10,864 bases of DNA from Limisphaerales bacterium (GCA_003140275.1 PLJQ01000514.1:9295-20158); one strand, 5' to 3'. Numbered from the stretch's first letter, positions 1-6,869 are shown. Numbers and translations: made by a program. Notes: a model not told the origin generated them from the letters alone.

Positions 1-189
1 GGCATCAACATCGGTGTGCCCGCTTCGATGGCATGGTTTCCGTTCAACGGTTGGAACGATTCATTCTTTGGTGACCTCCACATGCAAGGCAAGGAAGGCG
101 TGCAATTCTTCACGCAGCAAAAGGTGACGACCAGCCGATGGATCAGCTACGATGAGGGCGACATCTGGCATCGCGAAAACAAGCCCTGA
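1..189 (+). CDS. mmsA: CoA-acylating methylmalonate-semialdehyde dehydrogenase, C-terminal end (partial)
   Basis: Only the last 62 codons are present; the gene enters from the left edge in frame 1 and stops at TGA 187-189. Segments such as GINIGVPASMAWFPFNGW, SFFGDLHMQGKEGVQFFTQ and KVTTSRW match the C-terminal signature of the MmsA/IolA branch of aldehyde dehydrogenases. By family knowledge these oxidise methylmalonate or malonate semialdehyde to propionyl- or acetyl-CoA in valine, beta-alanine or myo-inositol breakdown, in the cytoplasm with NAD+ and CoA. The catalytic cysteine and NAD-binding region lie outside the window. A short extra tail (about 14 residues, ending HRENKP) follows the usual end. 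It shares a strand with apaG but is separated from it by about 500 bases and a hairpin, so it is probably the last gene of its own transcript. The family call is confident; the physiological substrate is inferred. Confidence 0.88.
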   Translation, partial: GINIGVPASMAWFPFNGWNDSFFGDLHMQGKEGVQFFTQQKVTTSRWISYDEGDIWHRENKP

Positions 190-691
190 TCTGCGCCTAT
201 TTGCAGTAGCAGCGGATGACGGACGTCTGGCCAGCGGACACTGGACAGTGTTTGTCCAGAAACTTTTCGCAGTCGGTGATGTTCTAAAAGAGCGGCCTTT
301 GGCCGTTCTTGCGGGTCCAATCGCCGTTGGGTTCCTGTTTCATTGCTTGGATCCAGCTGGCATTGGAAAATGATTCACCCGAACCGATGTGGAAGATGAG
401 TTTGAATTTTGGCCCGATGTTGCTAGGGCATTGGCCTGAAGCAACTGCGTCGGACCATCCATGCTGTCTGTTTTGCTGGCGTGCGGATCGGCCACCTGCA
501 CGACAACGACCTTGGGGCGATGCGACCCGCAGTTTACCGACATCGCCGAACCGCACTCAGAAAACGAAAACTGTAACCCATGTGTTGTCACCATGCCCTC
601 CCCGTCCCTCGATCGGATGGAGACGAAGGATTGTTCTCGGTTTCGGCATGGCCGCCCTTGCGTTCGCCGGGCCATTCGTTAACTTCAACGC
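190..691. other. Long intergenic stretch with hairpins and traces of a decayed minus-strand ORF
   Basis: I see no confident gene here. Two inverted repeats follow mmsA: CTGGACA/TGTCCAG at 241-259 and the stronger hairpin at 288-310. On the minus strand two adjacent frames look coding-like in codon pattern. One gives RPKVVVVQVADPHASKTDSM from about 510 to 430. The other gives IGPKFKLIFHIGSG and continues to a TAG at 284-286. Joining them needs a frameshift near 416-430, and neither has a plausible start or a family I recognise. They may be the tail of a decayed gene. Plus-strand ORFs across the stretch have random-looking composition. Confidence 0.4.
288..310. terminator. Hairpin, candidate transcription terminator
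   Basis: AAGAGCGGCC and GGCCGTTCTT form a 10-bp stem with one G-U wobble around a 3-nt TTT loop. It begins 99 nt after the mmsA stop. Read on the plus strand the U-tract is weak (TTCTT). On the minus strand the stem ends in CTCTTTTAG, a better tract, and coincides with the stop of the decayed minus-strand frame. It could therefore end transcription from either side. Confidence 0.5.
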
Positions 692-1078
692 ATGAGCGAT
701 GGTGATTTCCTCGAACCGCCCGGCCTGCGCGTGACCGTGGATCGCGTCGTGTATCAGCCGCAATTGGAAACCCCCGCAGACCGGCCGCATTGCTTCGTCT
801 ATTTCATCAGCATCCACAATGACACCGACTCGGCGGTCACCATCAAAGGCCGCAAATGGGTGGTGACGAATGAGCGCGGGGAAATCACGGCGGTGGAAGG
901 CCCGCGTGTGATCGGCCAGCATCCCACCATCGACCCGGGCGACAAGTTCAGCTACGACAGTTTTCACCTGACCGATACGCACACGGCGGTGGCCGAAGGC
1001 AGTTATCTGGGCGTGGACGCTGCGAGGCGCAAGGTGCTCACACGCATCCCACGATTCCAGATGACGGTACCGGGTTAG
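692..1078 (+). CDS. apaG: ApaG domain protein
   Basis: The 128-residue product matches the ApaG (DUF525) family, a fibronectin-III-like beta sandwich. The core includes FVYFISIHNDTDSAVTIKGR, KWVVTNERGE, the glycine-rich GPRVIGQHPTIDPGDKF (about residues 70-86) and FSYDSF. This is the usual length for the family. ApaG has been linked genetically to Co2+/Mg2+ resistance and diadenosine-tetraphosphate phenotypes; its biochemical role is not settled. ATG 692 is the only reasonable start because an in-frame TAA lies at 680-682; no Shine-Dalgarno sequence precedes it. It stands alone, with the next gene starting 82 nt downstream after a tandem repeat and a palindrome. The family call is confident, and no function should be inferred from the neighbours. 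Confidence 0.93.
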   Translation: MSDGDFLEPPGLRVTVDRVVYQPQLETPADRPHCFVYFISIHNDTDSAVTIKGRKWVVTNERGEITAVEGPRVIGQHPTIDPGDKFSYDSFHLTDTHTAVAEGSYLGVDAARRKVLTRIPRFQMTVPG

Positions 1079-1086
1079 GTGCGAAG

Positions 1087-1116
1087 GAATTTCCAAAAAC
1101 AGAATTCCTAAAAACA
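1087..1116. repeat. Two-unit 15-bp tandem repeat
   Basis: GAATTTCCAAAAACA (1087-1101) is followed directly by GAATTCCTAAAAACA (1102-1116), with 13 of 15 positions identical. The A-rich pair lies between apaG and the palindrome at 1121-1149, in the leader region of the small membrane-protein genes. It may be regulatory or simply slippage-derived. Confidence 0.6.
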
Positions 1117-1120
1117 GGTT

Positions 1121-1149
1121 GGACAATGGTAGCGAAGTCGCTACAGTCC
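1121..1149. repeat. 29-bp imperfect palindrome
   Basis: The core is GTAGCGA-AG-TCGCTAC (1129-1144), a perfect 7-bp inverted repeat. It is extended by outer arms GGAC (1121-1124) and GTCC (1146-1149). It ends 11 nt before ATG 1161. It could be a protein-binding operator, an RNA hairpin affecting initiation, or a dispersed palindromic element. A TTGGAC/TACAGT pair with 17-nt spacing overlaps it (1119-1147), a weak promoter-like match. Confidence 0.6.
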
Positions 1150-1160
1150 GGCCAAAGTTT

Positions 1161-1448
1161 ATGAAGAACAACGCGTTGACCGTCACTTTTTTGGGTATGC
1201 TGCTGGTAAGCACGCTCTTTACCACTGTGTTCACGTATCGCTACATCGCTTCGCTCCGGAAATTGCGCGGGCTGCAACCCGTGATTGTCCAGATCAACTA
1301 TAATCGGAACTTTATGCAGGCGCTCCTCAAGGAGACCCAGGACTACAGCAAGAAATACCCCGCCCTTGAGCCCCTGCTCCAGTCCGTCGCCCAGAAAAAT
1401 TCGCCCGGCGTATCTGCGCCCGCCCCCGCCAGGCCTGCGACCAAGTAA
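1161..1448 (+). CDS. Small single-pass membrane protein, unknown function
   Basis: This 95-residue protein matches no family I can name. It has one hydrophobic helix at about residues 5-25 (TVTFLGMLLVSTLFTTVFTY). A basic linker (SLRKLRG) follows, then a predicted helical segment of about 45 residues (INYNRNFMQALLKETQDYSK) and a Pro/Ala-rich tail. I chose ATG 1161 over the upstream TTG at 1119 because the extra residues are not hydrophobic and lie inside a palindrome; no Shine-Dalgarno sequence precedes either. The next gene begins 19 nt after its stop and has the same architecture, so the two are probably one operon of diverged paralogues. Membrane location is inferred from the helix, with the helical part probably periplasmic. 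The reading frame is convincing; the role is unknown. Confidence 0.75.
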   Translation: MKNNALTVTFLGMLLVSTLFTTVFTYRYIASLRKLRGLQPVIVQINYNRNFMQALLKETQDYSKKYPALEPLLQSVAQKNSPGVSAPAPARPATK

Positions 1449-1467
1449 ATTCAAGCCCAACGACAAC

Positions 1468-1848
1468 ATGAACGACACTCCCGGTTCCTCAATTGAAGAG
1501 TTGCAGCATCAGATCCGCTCGCTTCGGACATTCTTGCTCGCGACGCTCGCGGTTCTCGTGTTGCTGAGTTTCGCCCTGAATGTTTTTATTTTCCGCCAGG
1601 TGAGCATCGCCAGCAAGCAATTGGAAGAGAGCCAAAAATTCGTGGGTGACTGCAATAAAGTCAGCGTGCCGATGATCAATGAATTCCTGACCAAACTGAC
1701 GGTGGTCTCCAAGACCAACGCGGAGATTGGGCGACTCCTTGCCAAGTACAATATCCAGTCGGCCTTCGCCAAGCCGGGCGCATCGACGATGCAGGCGAAT
1801 CCGTCACTGACACCGATGGCCGCGCCGACCACCGAGCCAAACAAGTGA
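1468..1848 (+). CDS. Small single-pass membrane protein, unknown function (partner of the preceding gene)
   Basis: This 126-residue protein begins with about 19 polar residues (SIEELQHQIRSLR). One strong transmembrane helix follows at about 20-43 (TFLLATLAVLVLLSFALNVF). Next comes a helical region of about 55 residues that may form a coiled coil (IASKQLEESQKF, FLTKLTVVSKTNAEIGRLL), and a low-complexity Pro/Ala/Thr tail. ATG 1468 is chosen because upstream codons in this frame run antiparallel in sense to the previous gene and have unlikely composition; it leaves a 19-nt gap. The segment SKTNAEIGRLLAKY resembles SKKYPALEPLLQS of the neighbour, which suggests shared ancestry. I do not recognise a named family. 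A membrane-anchored structural or complex subunit is possible but unproven. Confidence 0.78.
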   Translation: MNDTPGSSIEELQHQIRSLRTFLLATLAVLVLLSFALNVFIFRQVSIASKQLEESQKFVGDCNKVSVPMINEFLTKLTVVSKTNAEIGRLLAKYNIQSAFAKPGASTMQANPSLTPMAAPTTEPNK

Positions 1849-1868
1849 CGCGCAAGTGAATTCACCCG

Positions 1869-1888
1869 ACCGGTGGTTTCTCGCCGGT
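1869..1888. terminator. Hairpin between convergent genes
   Basis: ACCGGTG and CGCCGGT pair as a 7-bp stem with one wobble around a 6-nt loop. It sits in the 50-nt gap between the convergent stops at 1848 and 1899. There is no U-tract on either strand, so termination in both directions is plausible but weakly supported. Confidence 0.35.
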
Positions 1889-1898
1889 TGAGCGGCGC

Positions 1899-3029
1899 TT
1901 ATTCTACGAGCAGTTTCTCAACTTTTCCTGCCAGACCGTCTCGACCGTTCACGTCGCGCAGATTGCCCTTCTTATCGATCAGCCACATCGCCGGAATGCT
2001 GTTGATGCCGTACTCCTGGCCAATCACATTCTCCCAATACTTGCCGTCGAAATACTGCGGCCACGCCATCTTTTTCTCCGCCACAAACTTCTCGAGCTTG
2101 TCCTTCTCTTTGTCAAAACTAATGCCGACGATCTCAAACCCTTTCGGGTGCAATTTGTCGTAAGCCGCCTTTACGTTCAGCAACTCGGCCACGCAAGGTC
2201 CGCACCACGTCGCCCAAAAATCAACCAGCACCACCTTGCCGGCCATCTGAGTCAAATCCACCTTCCGTCCGTCCACTGCGGTGAATTTTATCGGCAACGG
2301 CTTACCCACCGCCTCCAGTTTCTTGAGCAGCTTTCTGGCCTCATCCTTCGTTTGGTTTGGCGCCGCGCTCTCGATGATTTCCCGCGCCACCTGGCGGGCT
2401 TTGTCGCCTTCGCTATTGGATGCCACCTCCACCAACATGGCATAAATTTCCTCGCGCTTTGGAAAGTCCTTTTGCAAGGCCCGCACGCCCTTCTCAAACT
2501 CGGCCATCATGACGGCTTCGCCTTCGGATTGCCTGCCCATCGCCGCCAGTTGCACCATCTGGGCGCGCAGTTCAAAGCGCTCATCCTCGCTGAGCTTGGG
2601 ATCGTTCAATCGCTCTTTCTGCAACACGTCCAATCGGGCCAGCCGGTTGGTGTTGCCCAGTTGCACGGCAAAGGCAGTCAACTCGTATTCCTTTTTGCGC
2701 GCGTCATCGGCTTTGTCGTGTTTCGGAAAACGCATGTAAAAATCCTTCGCTTTGTCCGCCGCCTCGCCAGCCAGTTTGCCCTGGCTCCCGCGGAATTTCA
2801 TGATCTCCTCTTCCGAGGGTCGCGCTGTCCGCCATTCCGCGGGTGGCGACGGCGGACGGCTGGCTTTCTCAACCGCCTGCCAGGCTTTGTCGGCATCATC
2901 GAGTTTGGGTTCGGCAGCAACCGTTGGCTGGTTCGTAAACGCCAGAAAGCTGAGTGCCAAACACGAGAGTAACGCCACAAAGCGGAATAAACATTGGCAG
3001 GGAAGGGAGAACATTCGTTTCATATTCAT
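1899..3029 (-). CDS. Exported TlpA-like thiol-disulfide oxidoreductase with long helical N-terminal region
   Basis: The product (376 residues from ATG 3029) starts with a basic n-region and a hydrophobic signal segment (FRFVALLSCLALSFLAF, about 15-31), with likely cleavage after TVAA near residue 39. Residues about 45-235 are charged and helical, and may be TPR-like. Residues 242-376 form a thioredoxin-fold TlpA/AhpC-type domain with the active site WCGPC at 275-279 and the cis-proline motif SIPAMWLID at 344-352. By family knowledge such proteins reduce or isomerise disulfides in the periplasm, often in cytochrome maturation or stress response. The CxxC is intact. ATGs at 3023 and 3014 are alternative starts; the frame extends to 3125, but that extension overlaps the upstream gene and lacks signal-like sequence. 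The gene lies 32 nt downstream of the broken Fe-S gene on the same strand. Exact substrates are unknown. Confidence 0.87.
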   Translation of the reverse strand: MNMKRMFSLPCQCLFRFVALLSCLALSFLAFTNQPTVAAEPKLDDADKAWQAVEKASRPPSPPAEWRTARPSEEEIMKFRGSQGKLAGEAADKAKDFYMRFPKHDKADDARKKEYELTAFAVQLGNTNRLARLDVLQKERLNDPKLSEDERFELRAQMVQLAAMGRQSEGEAVMMAEFEKGVRALQKDFPKREEIYAMLVEVASNSEGDKARQVAREIIESAAPNQTKDEARKLLKKLEAVGKPLPIKFTAVDGRKVDLTQMAGKVVLVDFWATWCGPCVAELLNVKAAYDKLHPKGFEIVGISFDKEKDKLEKFVAEKKMAWPQYFDGKYWENVIGQEYGINSIPAMWLIDKKGNLRDVNGRDGLAGKVEKLLVE

Positions 3030-3061
3030 AAAATCTGGGTGGGCTGTTTGATGTTCAAATT

Positions 3062-3808
3062 CTATTCCGTTTCCATCGGACTGGCAAGTTTCAACGCCGT
3101 TTGAAGTTTTTCCAATACCAGGCAAATGCGTCGCGGGCTATCCGGCGCGTTGAAATCGGCTTCGCGAACCTCGAGGGCGGGATGCTTCAGCGCTGTTTGG
3201 AGAGCGCGGACGATCGTCGCCATGTCGTCCATCGAGAGTTCAAGTTTGGGCTGCTGTTCAATCCGCATGGCCTTACGGGCAAATTCCAGCAGAAGCGCGC
3301 ACGGTTCCAAGCAGGGAATTAAACTTTTTTCCGTCACGTAGTCAGTCGGCAATCCTTCCACCGTCCAAAGCCTTCGCTTCAGGCAAAAACTCTTGTGGCG
3401 GCAAGTGGCGATGGCTTGCACCGCCTGCGCGTCATTGAGCATCGTCGTGATCCGATACATGCCAGTCTGACGCTGGGTGTAATCGCCGTAATGAGTCACT
3501 GGCGGCCTGGGGGGATTGTGCGGCAAACCAGTCGGCAATCGAGCTGGGATAAAGCAGGTTGAGCGGCAGTTCCAATTGTGTTTAATCCGAGAGAACGATG
3601 CGCCAGCCCGTTTGCAAGTTCGGCGACAAATTGAACGGTCGGAAAGCGTCCGTGGCGGTTAATTGTGCCAATCCGCGCAGATCGGAAAGCATCGAGGACC
3701 GCAACGCTTCTTTAGCACGGTCACGATCATGCGTGTGTGCTGGCCCTGTTCGCCATGCTCAATCAGGCGGTGCAACCGCGCCCGCAAAAGCAAGGCAGTG
3801 TGCCACAT
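3062..3808 (-). pseudogene. Disrupted DR2241-like 4Fe-4S protein gene
   Basis: Coding-like sequence runs through three frames on the minus strand. From ATG 3808 one frame reads RLHRLIEHGEQGQHTRMIVT. Near 3710 the sense passes to a second frame, reading SSMLSDLRGLAQLTATDAFR, then FNLSPNLQTGWRIVLSD. This hits TAA at 3582-3584 but continues as LELPLNLLYPSSIADWFAAQ. At a run of six G (plus strand 3509-3514) it shifts to a third frame ending at 3062. That part reads RQTGMYRITTMLNDAQA, has C-x5-C (CRHKSFC) and C-x3-C (CLEPC), then LLLEFARKA. Removing one base from the G run gives a seamless join. The conserved blocks (FRPF...GWR, YP...W, RQTGMYR, four Cys) recall the 4Fe-4S region of DR2241, often fused to CbiX-type sirohydrochlorin chelatases; no CbiX domain is visible. 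The last frame alone (3062-3538) is open for 158 codons. Sequencing error is an alternative to true decay. Confidence 0.7.
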
Positions 3809-3920
3809 AGCACGCGATGAGTTGCTGACAGAGCCTCATAGGAGTATTTGAAAGCCCATGGAAAAACTTTGCGCCCTGTCAAGGGTTTTGTTCTAAAACG
3901 TACCTGATGAATGTCTCCAA

Positions 3921-3994
3921 CGGGAGGGCGAGCGTCCTCGTGAGGCCCAATTCCACAAGAAATTTGAGGACTCGTCAGGAGCCTCGCCCTCTCG
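3921..3994. repeat. 74-bp imperfect inverted-repeat element
   Basis: Two 24-nt arms at 3921-3944 and 3971-3994 are inverted copies with 18 of 24 positions matching, including an 8-bp perfect run (GAGGGCGA/TCGCCCTC). They flank an AT-richer 26-nt centre (AATTCCACAAGAAATTTGAG and flanks). The element lies in the gap between the minus-strand broken gene and the plus-strand amidohydrolase. A related GC-rich motif occurs at 8490-8511. It resembles a dispersed REP/MITE-like palindromic repeat. The rest of the gap (3809-4102) shows no further gene. Confidence 0.6.
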
Positions 3995-4102
3995 AAACCA
4001 TTTATGCGTTGGAACACAACCGACCGGCGCCCGAACGGTTTTTTCATTCCCTTGAGTTCGATGTTGGTTTACACTGACCGTGCCTTCAAAACTCTGAACT
4101 TT

Positions 4103-5365
4103 ATGCCGCAATCCATACGAGATTTCGTCGCTGTCACGGGTATCGTGGATGTCCACGAGCATCACATTCCGGAAATCCTGCTCAGTCGCGAGGTCAACCT
4201 CCTGCAACTGTTCCAGCAAAGCTACGCCGGTTGGACGCAGGCGCGGCCCTACACGCTGCCTTCGGAAACCCGCGACAGCGATCCCATGCTCGTCGCAACT
4301 GGCCCGACGACTTGGGAAACGCTCGCACCGTTCCTGGAGAACAGTGGCTCCAATTCATTTGTGCGCAATCTCGTCCGCACAGTAACAGAGCTTTACGGTG
4401 ATGGCGAACCGGCGATCACACGAGACACATGGAAGGCGCTGGACGCTGCCGTACGTGAGCATCATCGTCAGCCTGACTGGTGCAAGGAGGTGCTGCGGCG
4501 CGCGGGCATCGAACGGTCGATTACCGATCCTTACACCGATCCGTTGCTCGATGCGCGACAAGCTCTGGGCGACAACTACAATTCTGTCATGCGCATCAAC
4601 TCCTTTGCCTGCAGCTGGCATCCGGAATCGCGCGACCACAACGGCAACAGCGCGCGCGCGCTTCTCCAGCGGCTTGGATTGAAGCCCACCTCCTTCGATG
4701 ACTACCTCGCCGCGCTCGAAAAACTGGTGGACGGAATGGCTTCGCGCCATCAGGTCGCTTTGAAAAATGCGCTGGCCTACGACCGTGACGTGGCCTTCGA
4801 TGAGCCGGATGAAAAACTTGCGCGCCAGGCGTGGGGCAAAACTTTGCCGTCGCACGCCGGAAGAAAAGCCTTCAGTGATTTCGTCGTTGACCGGCTGTGC
4901 CGGTTGGCCGGCGAGCGCGATCTCCCGATGCAAATGCATCTCGGCACCGCCATCATTCGCGGCTCGCACCCATTGAAAGTCGCGGGCCTGATCGAGCGAC
5001 ATCCGCGCACGCGGTTTCTCCTGATGCACCTAGCGTATCCGTGGAGCCACGATCTGTTGGGGATGGCCTTCGTCTATCGCAACATCTGGCTGGACCTGAC
5101 ATGGTCGTTTCTGATCAGCCCGTCGCACTTCAAGCTCGCGCTGCACGAGGCCATCGAAACCTTGCCCGACGAGTCGCGCCTGATGTTTGGAGGTGACAAC
5201 TGGCACGTCGAGGAAACCTACGGCACGATGAAATTGGCGCGGCAATTGATCAGCGAGGTGCTGGAAGAAAAACTTGCCGCCGGTTATTTCCGTCATGTAG
5301 ACGCGCAACGGCTGGCCGCGAAAATTCTGCGTGAGAACGCAATTCGTTTCTTCAAGCTCCAGTAG
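4103..5365 (+). CDS. Amidohydrolase-superfamily (amidohydrolase-2 type) metal-dependent hydrolase
   Basis: From ATG 4103 the protein has 420 residues and a TIM-barrel amidohydrolase pattern. The HxH metal motif is at the first strand (GIVDVHEHH, His18 and His20). A lysine in VALKNALAYDRD (Lys221) is a candidate carbamylated bridging ligand. Other motifs are LPMQMHLG (His279), FLLMHLAYPW (His309) and MFGGDNWHVEETYG (Asp365). It ends in the usual helices (LAAKILRENAIRFF). These features match the FluG/amidohydrolase-2 group, whose members hydrolyse, decarboxylate or isomerise varied substrates; the substrate here cannot be told. The frame is open upstream to 4004 with ATGs at 4061 and 4004. I prefer 4103 because family members begin just before the FV...IVDxHEH strand. 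No Shine-Dalgarno sequence is seen. It probably heads an operon with the cupin (78-nt gap) and the genes beyond. Confidence 0.85.
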   Translation: MPQSIRDFVAVTGIVDVHEHHIPEILLSREVNLLQLFQQSYAGWTQARPYTLPSETRDSDPMLVATGPTTWETLAPFLENSGSNSFVRNLVRTVTELYGDGEPAITRDTWKALDAAVREHHRQPDWCKEVLRRAGIERSITDPYTDPLLDARQALGDNYNSVMRINSFACSWHPESRDHNGNSARALLQRLGLKPTSFDDYLAALEKLVDGMASRHQVALKNALAYDRDVAFDEPDEKLARQAWGKTLPSHAGRKAFSDFVVDRLCRLAGERDLPMQMHLGTAIIRGSHPLKVAGLIERHPRTRFLLMHLAYPWSHDLLGMAFVYRNIWLDLTWSFLISPSHFKLALHEAIETLPDESRLMFGGDNWHVEETYGTMKLARQLISEVLEEKLAAGYFRHVDAQRLAAKILRENAIRFFKLQ

Positions 5366-5398
5366 CGTGTTAAAAGCCCTGTCACTACAAACGCAAGC

Positions 5399-5429
5399 GG
5401 CGCCAATCAAGGTCTGGTTGGCTGACGCC
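5399..5429 (+). other. Hairpin in amidohydrolase-cupin gap
   Basis: CCAATC (5403-5408) pairs with GGTTGG (5416-5421), with one wobble. The outer GGCG/CGCC (5399-5402 and 5426-5429) extends the stem across a 4-nt bulge. It ends 14 nt before the cupin start. It has no U-tract, so it may affect mRNA stability or cupin translation rather than terminate transcription. Confidence 0.3.
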
Positions 5430-5443
5430 GTGAACAGAAATAT

Positions 5444-5839
5444 ATGAAAACGACTACTTCGACAGCACCGGTGCTGGTCCGTCACGAAGACGATTCGCCC
5501 AAGGAACGCAGCACTTGCGGCTGGCGGCATCTCCTGGTCAGCCGTCAGGACAAGGATAAAGGCGTGGCCGCTTGGGCGCACGCCGTGGACATCGACGGCG
5601 CCCGTGAGCATTACCACAAACGCAGCACCGAGCTTTATTACGTGTTGGAGGGGGAGGGGACGGTGATGCTCGATGGTGTGGAACATGCCGTGCGCAAGGG
5701 TTCAATGGTTCACATTCCGCAGGGAGTGGTTCACGGTGCCAAAGGCCGGGTGCGGGTGCTGGTCGTCGGAATTCCCGACATCGCCGATGATGATTTGTTT
5801 TTTCCGGAGTCGAAGGAATCGAACGCCGGCAAAAAGTAA
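5444..5839 (+). CDS. Small cupin-domain protein
   Basis: The 131-residue protein is a single-domain cupin. Motif 1 is REHYHKRSTELYYVLEGEG with the ligand set His56, His58 and Glu63 (HxHx4E). Motif 2 is SMVHIPQGVVHGA with His97. All four expected metal ligands are present, so it can probably bind Fe, Mn or Zn. Such cupins act as small isomerases, dioxygenases, lyases or sugar and metabolite sensors, and the sequence does not choose among these. The N-terminal 45 residues form the usual lead-in strands; the C-terminal tail after DDLFF is charged. Only 6 nt separate its stop from the oxidoreductase gene, so the two are surely cotranscribed. A role in the same carbohydrate or small-molecule pathway as its neighbours is inferred. 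No Shine-Dalgarno sequence precedes ATG 5444. Confidence 0.88.
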   Translation: MKTTTSTAPVLVRHEDDSPKERSTCGWRHLLVSRQDKDKGVAAWAHAVDIDGAREHYHKRSTELYYVLEGEGTVMLDGVEHAVRKGSMVHIPQGVVHGAKGRVRVLVVGIPDIADDDLFFPESKESNAGKK

Positions 5840-5845
5840 TTTGCC

Positions 5846-6829
5846 ATGAGCAACGCGATTCGTTGGGGCATCTTGGGAACAGGCAGGATCGCCCGGCAGT
5901 TTGCGGAAGGGTTGAAAGTTTTGCCGGACGCCAAACTGGTCGCCGTCGGCTCGCGAACCGCCGAACCGGCGAATGTTTTCGAGAAACTATTTGGAGTGCC
6001 ACACCCACATGCCAGTTATGAGGCGTTGGTGAATGATCCCGACGTCGATGTCATCTACGTGGCTACGCCGCACTCTTGTCACATGGAAAACTCCCTGCTG
6101 GCGTTGTCCGCTGGTAAAGCCGTGTTGTGCGAAAAGCCATTCGCGATCAATTCTAGAGAGGCTGAACAAGTCATCGCGTTTGCGCGCCAGAAAAAACTCT
6201 TTCTAATGGAAGCCATGTGGACGCGCTGTTTTCCGTTGATGGTCAAGGTGCGCGAGTTGCTGAAATCACAAGCCATCGGCGAAGTCCGGATGTTGACGGC
6301 GGATTTTGGGTTCCGGTCGGAATACCACGAGGAAAAACGATTGTTTAATCCCGCGTTCGGCGGCGGCGCGTTGCTGGATGTAGGAGTTTATCCGGTGTCG
6401 CTGGCCTCCATGATTTTTGGCACTCCAACACGGATCACCAGTCTTGCTCACCTGGGAAAGACCGGCGTGGACGAAGAATCGGCGATCATCCTGGCACACG
6501 CGCAAGACCAACTGGCCGTGTTGTCCGCCGCTGTCCGCACCGAAACGCCGCAGGAAGCGATCATCATGGGCACGCAGGGACGCATCCGCATCCACAGCGA
6601 GTGGTGGCGACCGAAGACACTGACGCTTTCGCGCAATCGCGGCGAACCTGAGCGGATGGAATTTCCGATTACCGGAAACGGTTATCAGTTCGAGGCATCC
6701 GAGGTGATGAATTGTCTCCGTTCCGGGAAATTGGAATGCAGCGTGATGCCGCTGGATGAAACGCTTGCCATCATGAAAACGCTCGACACCATCCGCTCCC
6801 AGTGGGGGCTGAAATATCCGATGGAGTAA
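5846..6829 (+). CDS. Gfo/Idh/MocA-family NAD(P)-dependent oxidoreductase
   Basis: The 327-residue protein has the N-terminal Rossmann motif GILGTGRIA (8-16). It also has the family's VATPHSCH strand and CEKPF (95-99), with Lys97 as the usual catalytic lysine. In the C-terminal alpha/beta domain, GGGALLDVGVYPVSLA carries the candidate catalytic Asp178 and Tyr182. Length and layout are typical, closest in feel to the dihydrodiol-dehydrogenase / glucose-fructose oxidoreductase-like subgroup. These enzymes oxidise or reduce sugars, inositols and related polyols with NAD(P)H. There is no Tat signal, so it should be cytoplasmic. It lies 6 nt after the cupin and 63 nt before the dimethylformamidase-like gene. 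A joint pathway with the amidohydrolase is likely but the substrate is unknown. Confidence 0.92.
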   Translation: MSNAIRWGILGTGRIARQFAEGLKVLPDAKLVAVGSRTAEPANVFEKLFGVPHPHASYEALVNDPDVDVIYVATPHSCHMENSLLALSAGKAVLCEKPFAINSREAEQVIAFARQKKLFLMEAMWTRCFPLMVKVRELLKSQAIGEVRMLTADFGFRSEYHEEKRLFNPAFGGGALLDVGVYPVSLASMIFGTPTRITSLAHLGKTGVDEESAIILAHAQDQLAVLSAAVRTETPQEAIIMGTQGRIRIHSEWWRPKTLTLSRNRGEPERMEFPITGNGYQFEASEVMNCLRSGKLECSVMPLDETLAIMKTLDTIRSQWGLKYPME

Positions 6830-6869
6830 CTTCTGGGAATTGGTAGAGTCACAGGAGAAGCGTTCGAAA

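Noticed and set aside
461..682. Lipoprotein-like plus-strand ORF starting MLSVLLACGSA
   Set aside because: The hydrophobic run is only seven residues, the rest is random-looking, and the opposite strand has better codon pattern.
557..1234. Long open frame on the minus strand (225 codons)
   Set aside because: It is antisense to apaG, which has clear family motifs; its own composition (Arg/His-rich, no motif) is typical of a shadow frame.
2148..2972. Plus-strand open frame of 274 codons
   Set aside because: Antisense to the TlpA-like gene with intact WCGPC and cis-proline; the frame is rich in His/Arg/Leu as expected for a complement.
3854..3882. Perfect TTGACA on the minus strand (3877-3882) as a promoter for the Fe-S and TlpA genes
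   Set aside because: At 16-18 nt spacing the -10 position reads ATGGGC or similar, a poor match; a single good hexamer is not enough.
4004..4102. N-terminal extension of the amidohydrolase from ATG 4004
   Set aside because: The extra residues start near the end of the inverted repeat, are not signal-like, and exceed the family's normal start just before the first barrel strand.
4355..5029. Minus-strand open frame of 224 codons
   Set aside because: Antisense to the amidohydrolase with all its metal motifs; no family resemblance of its own.
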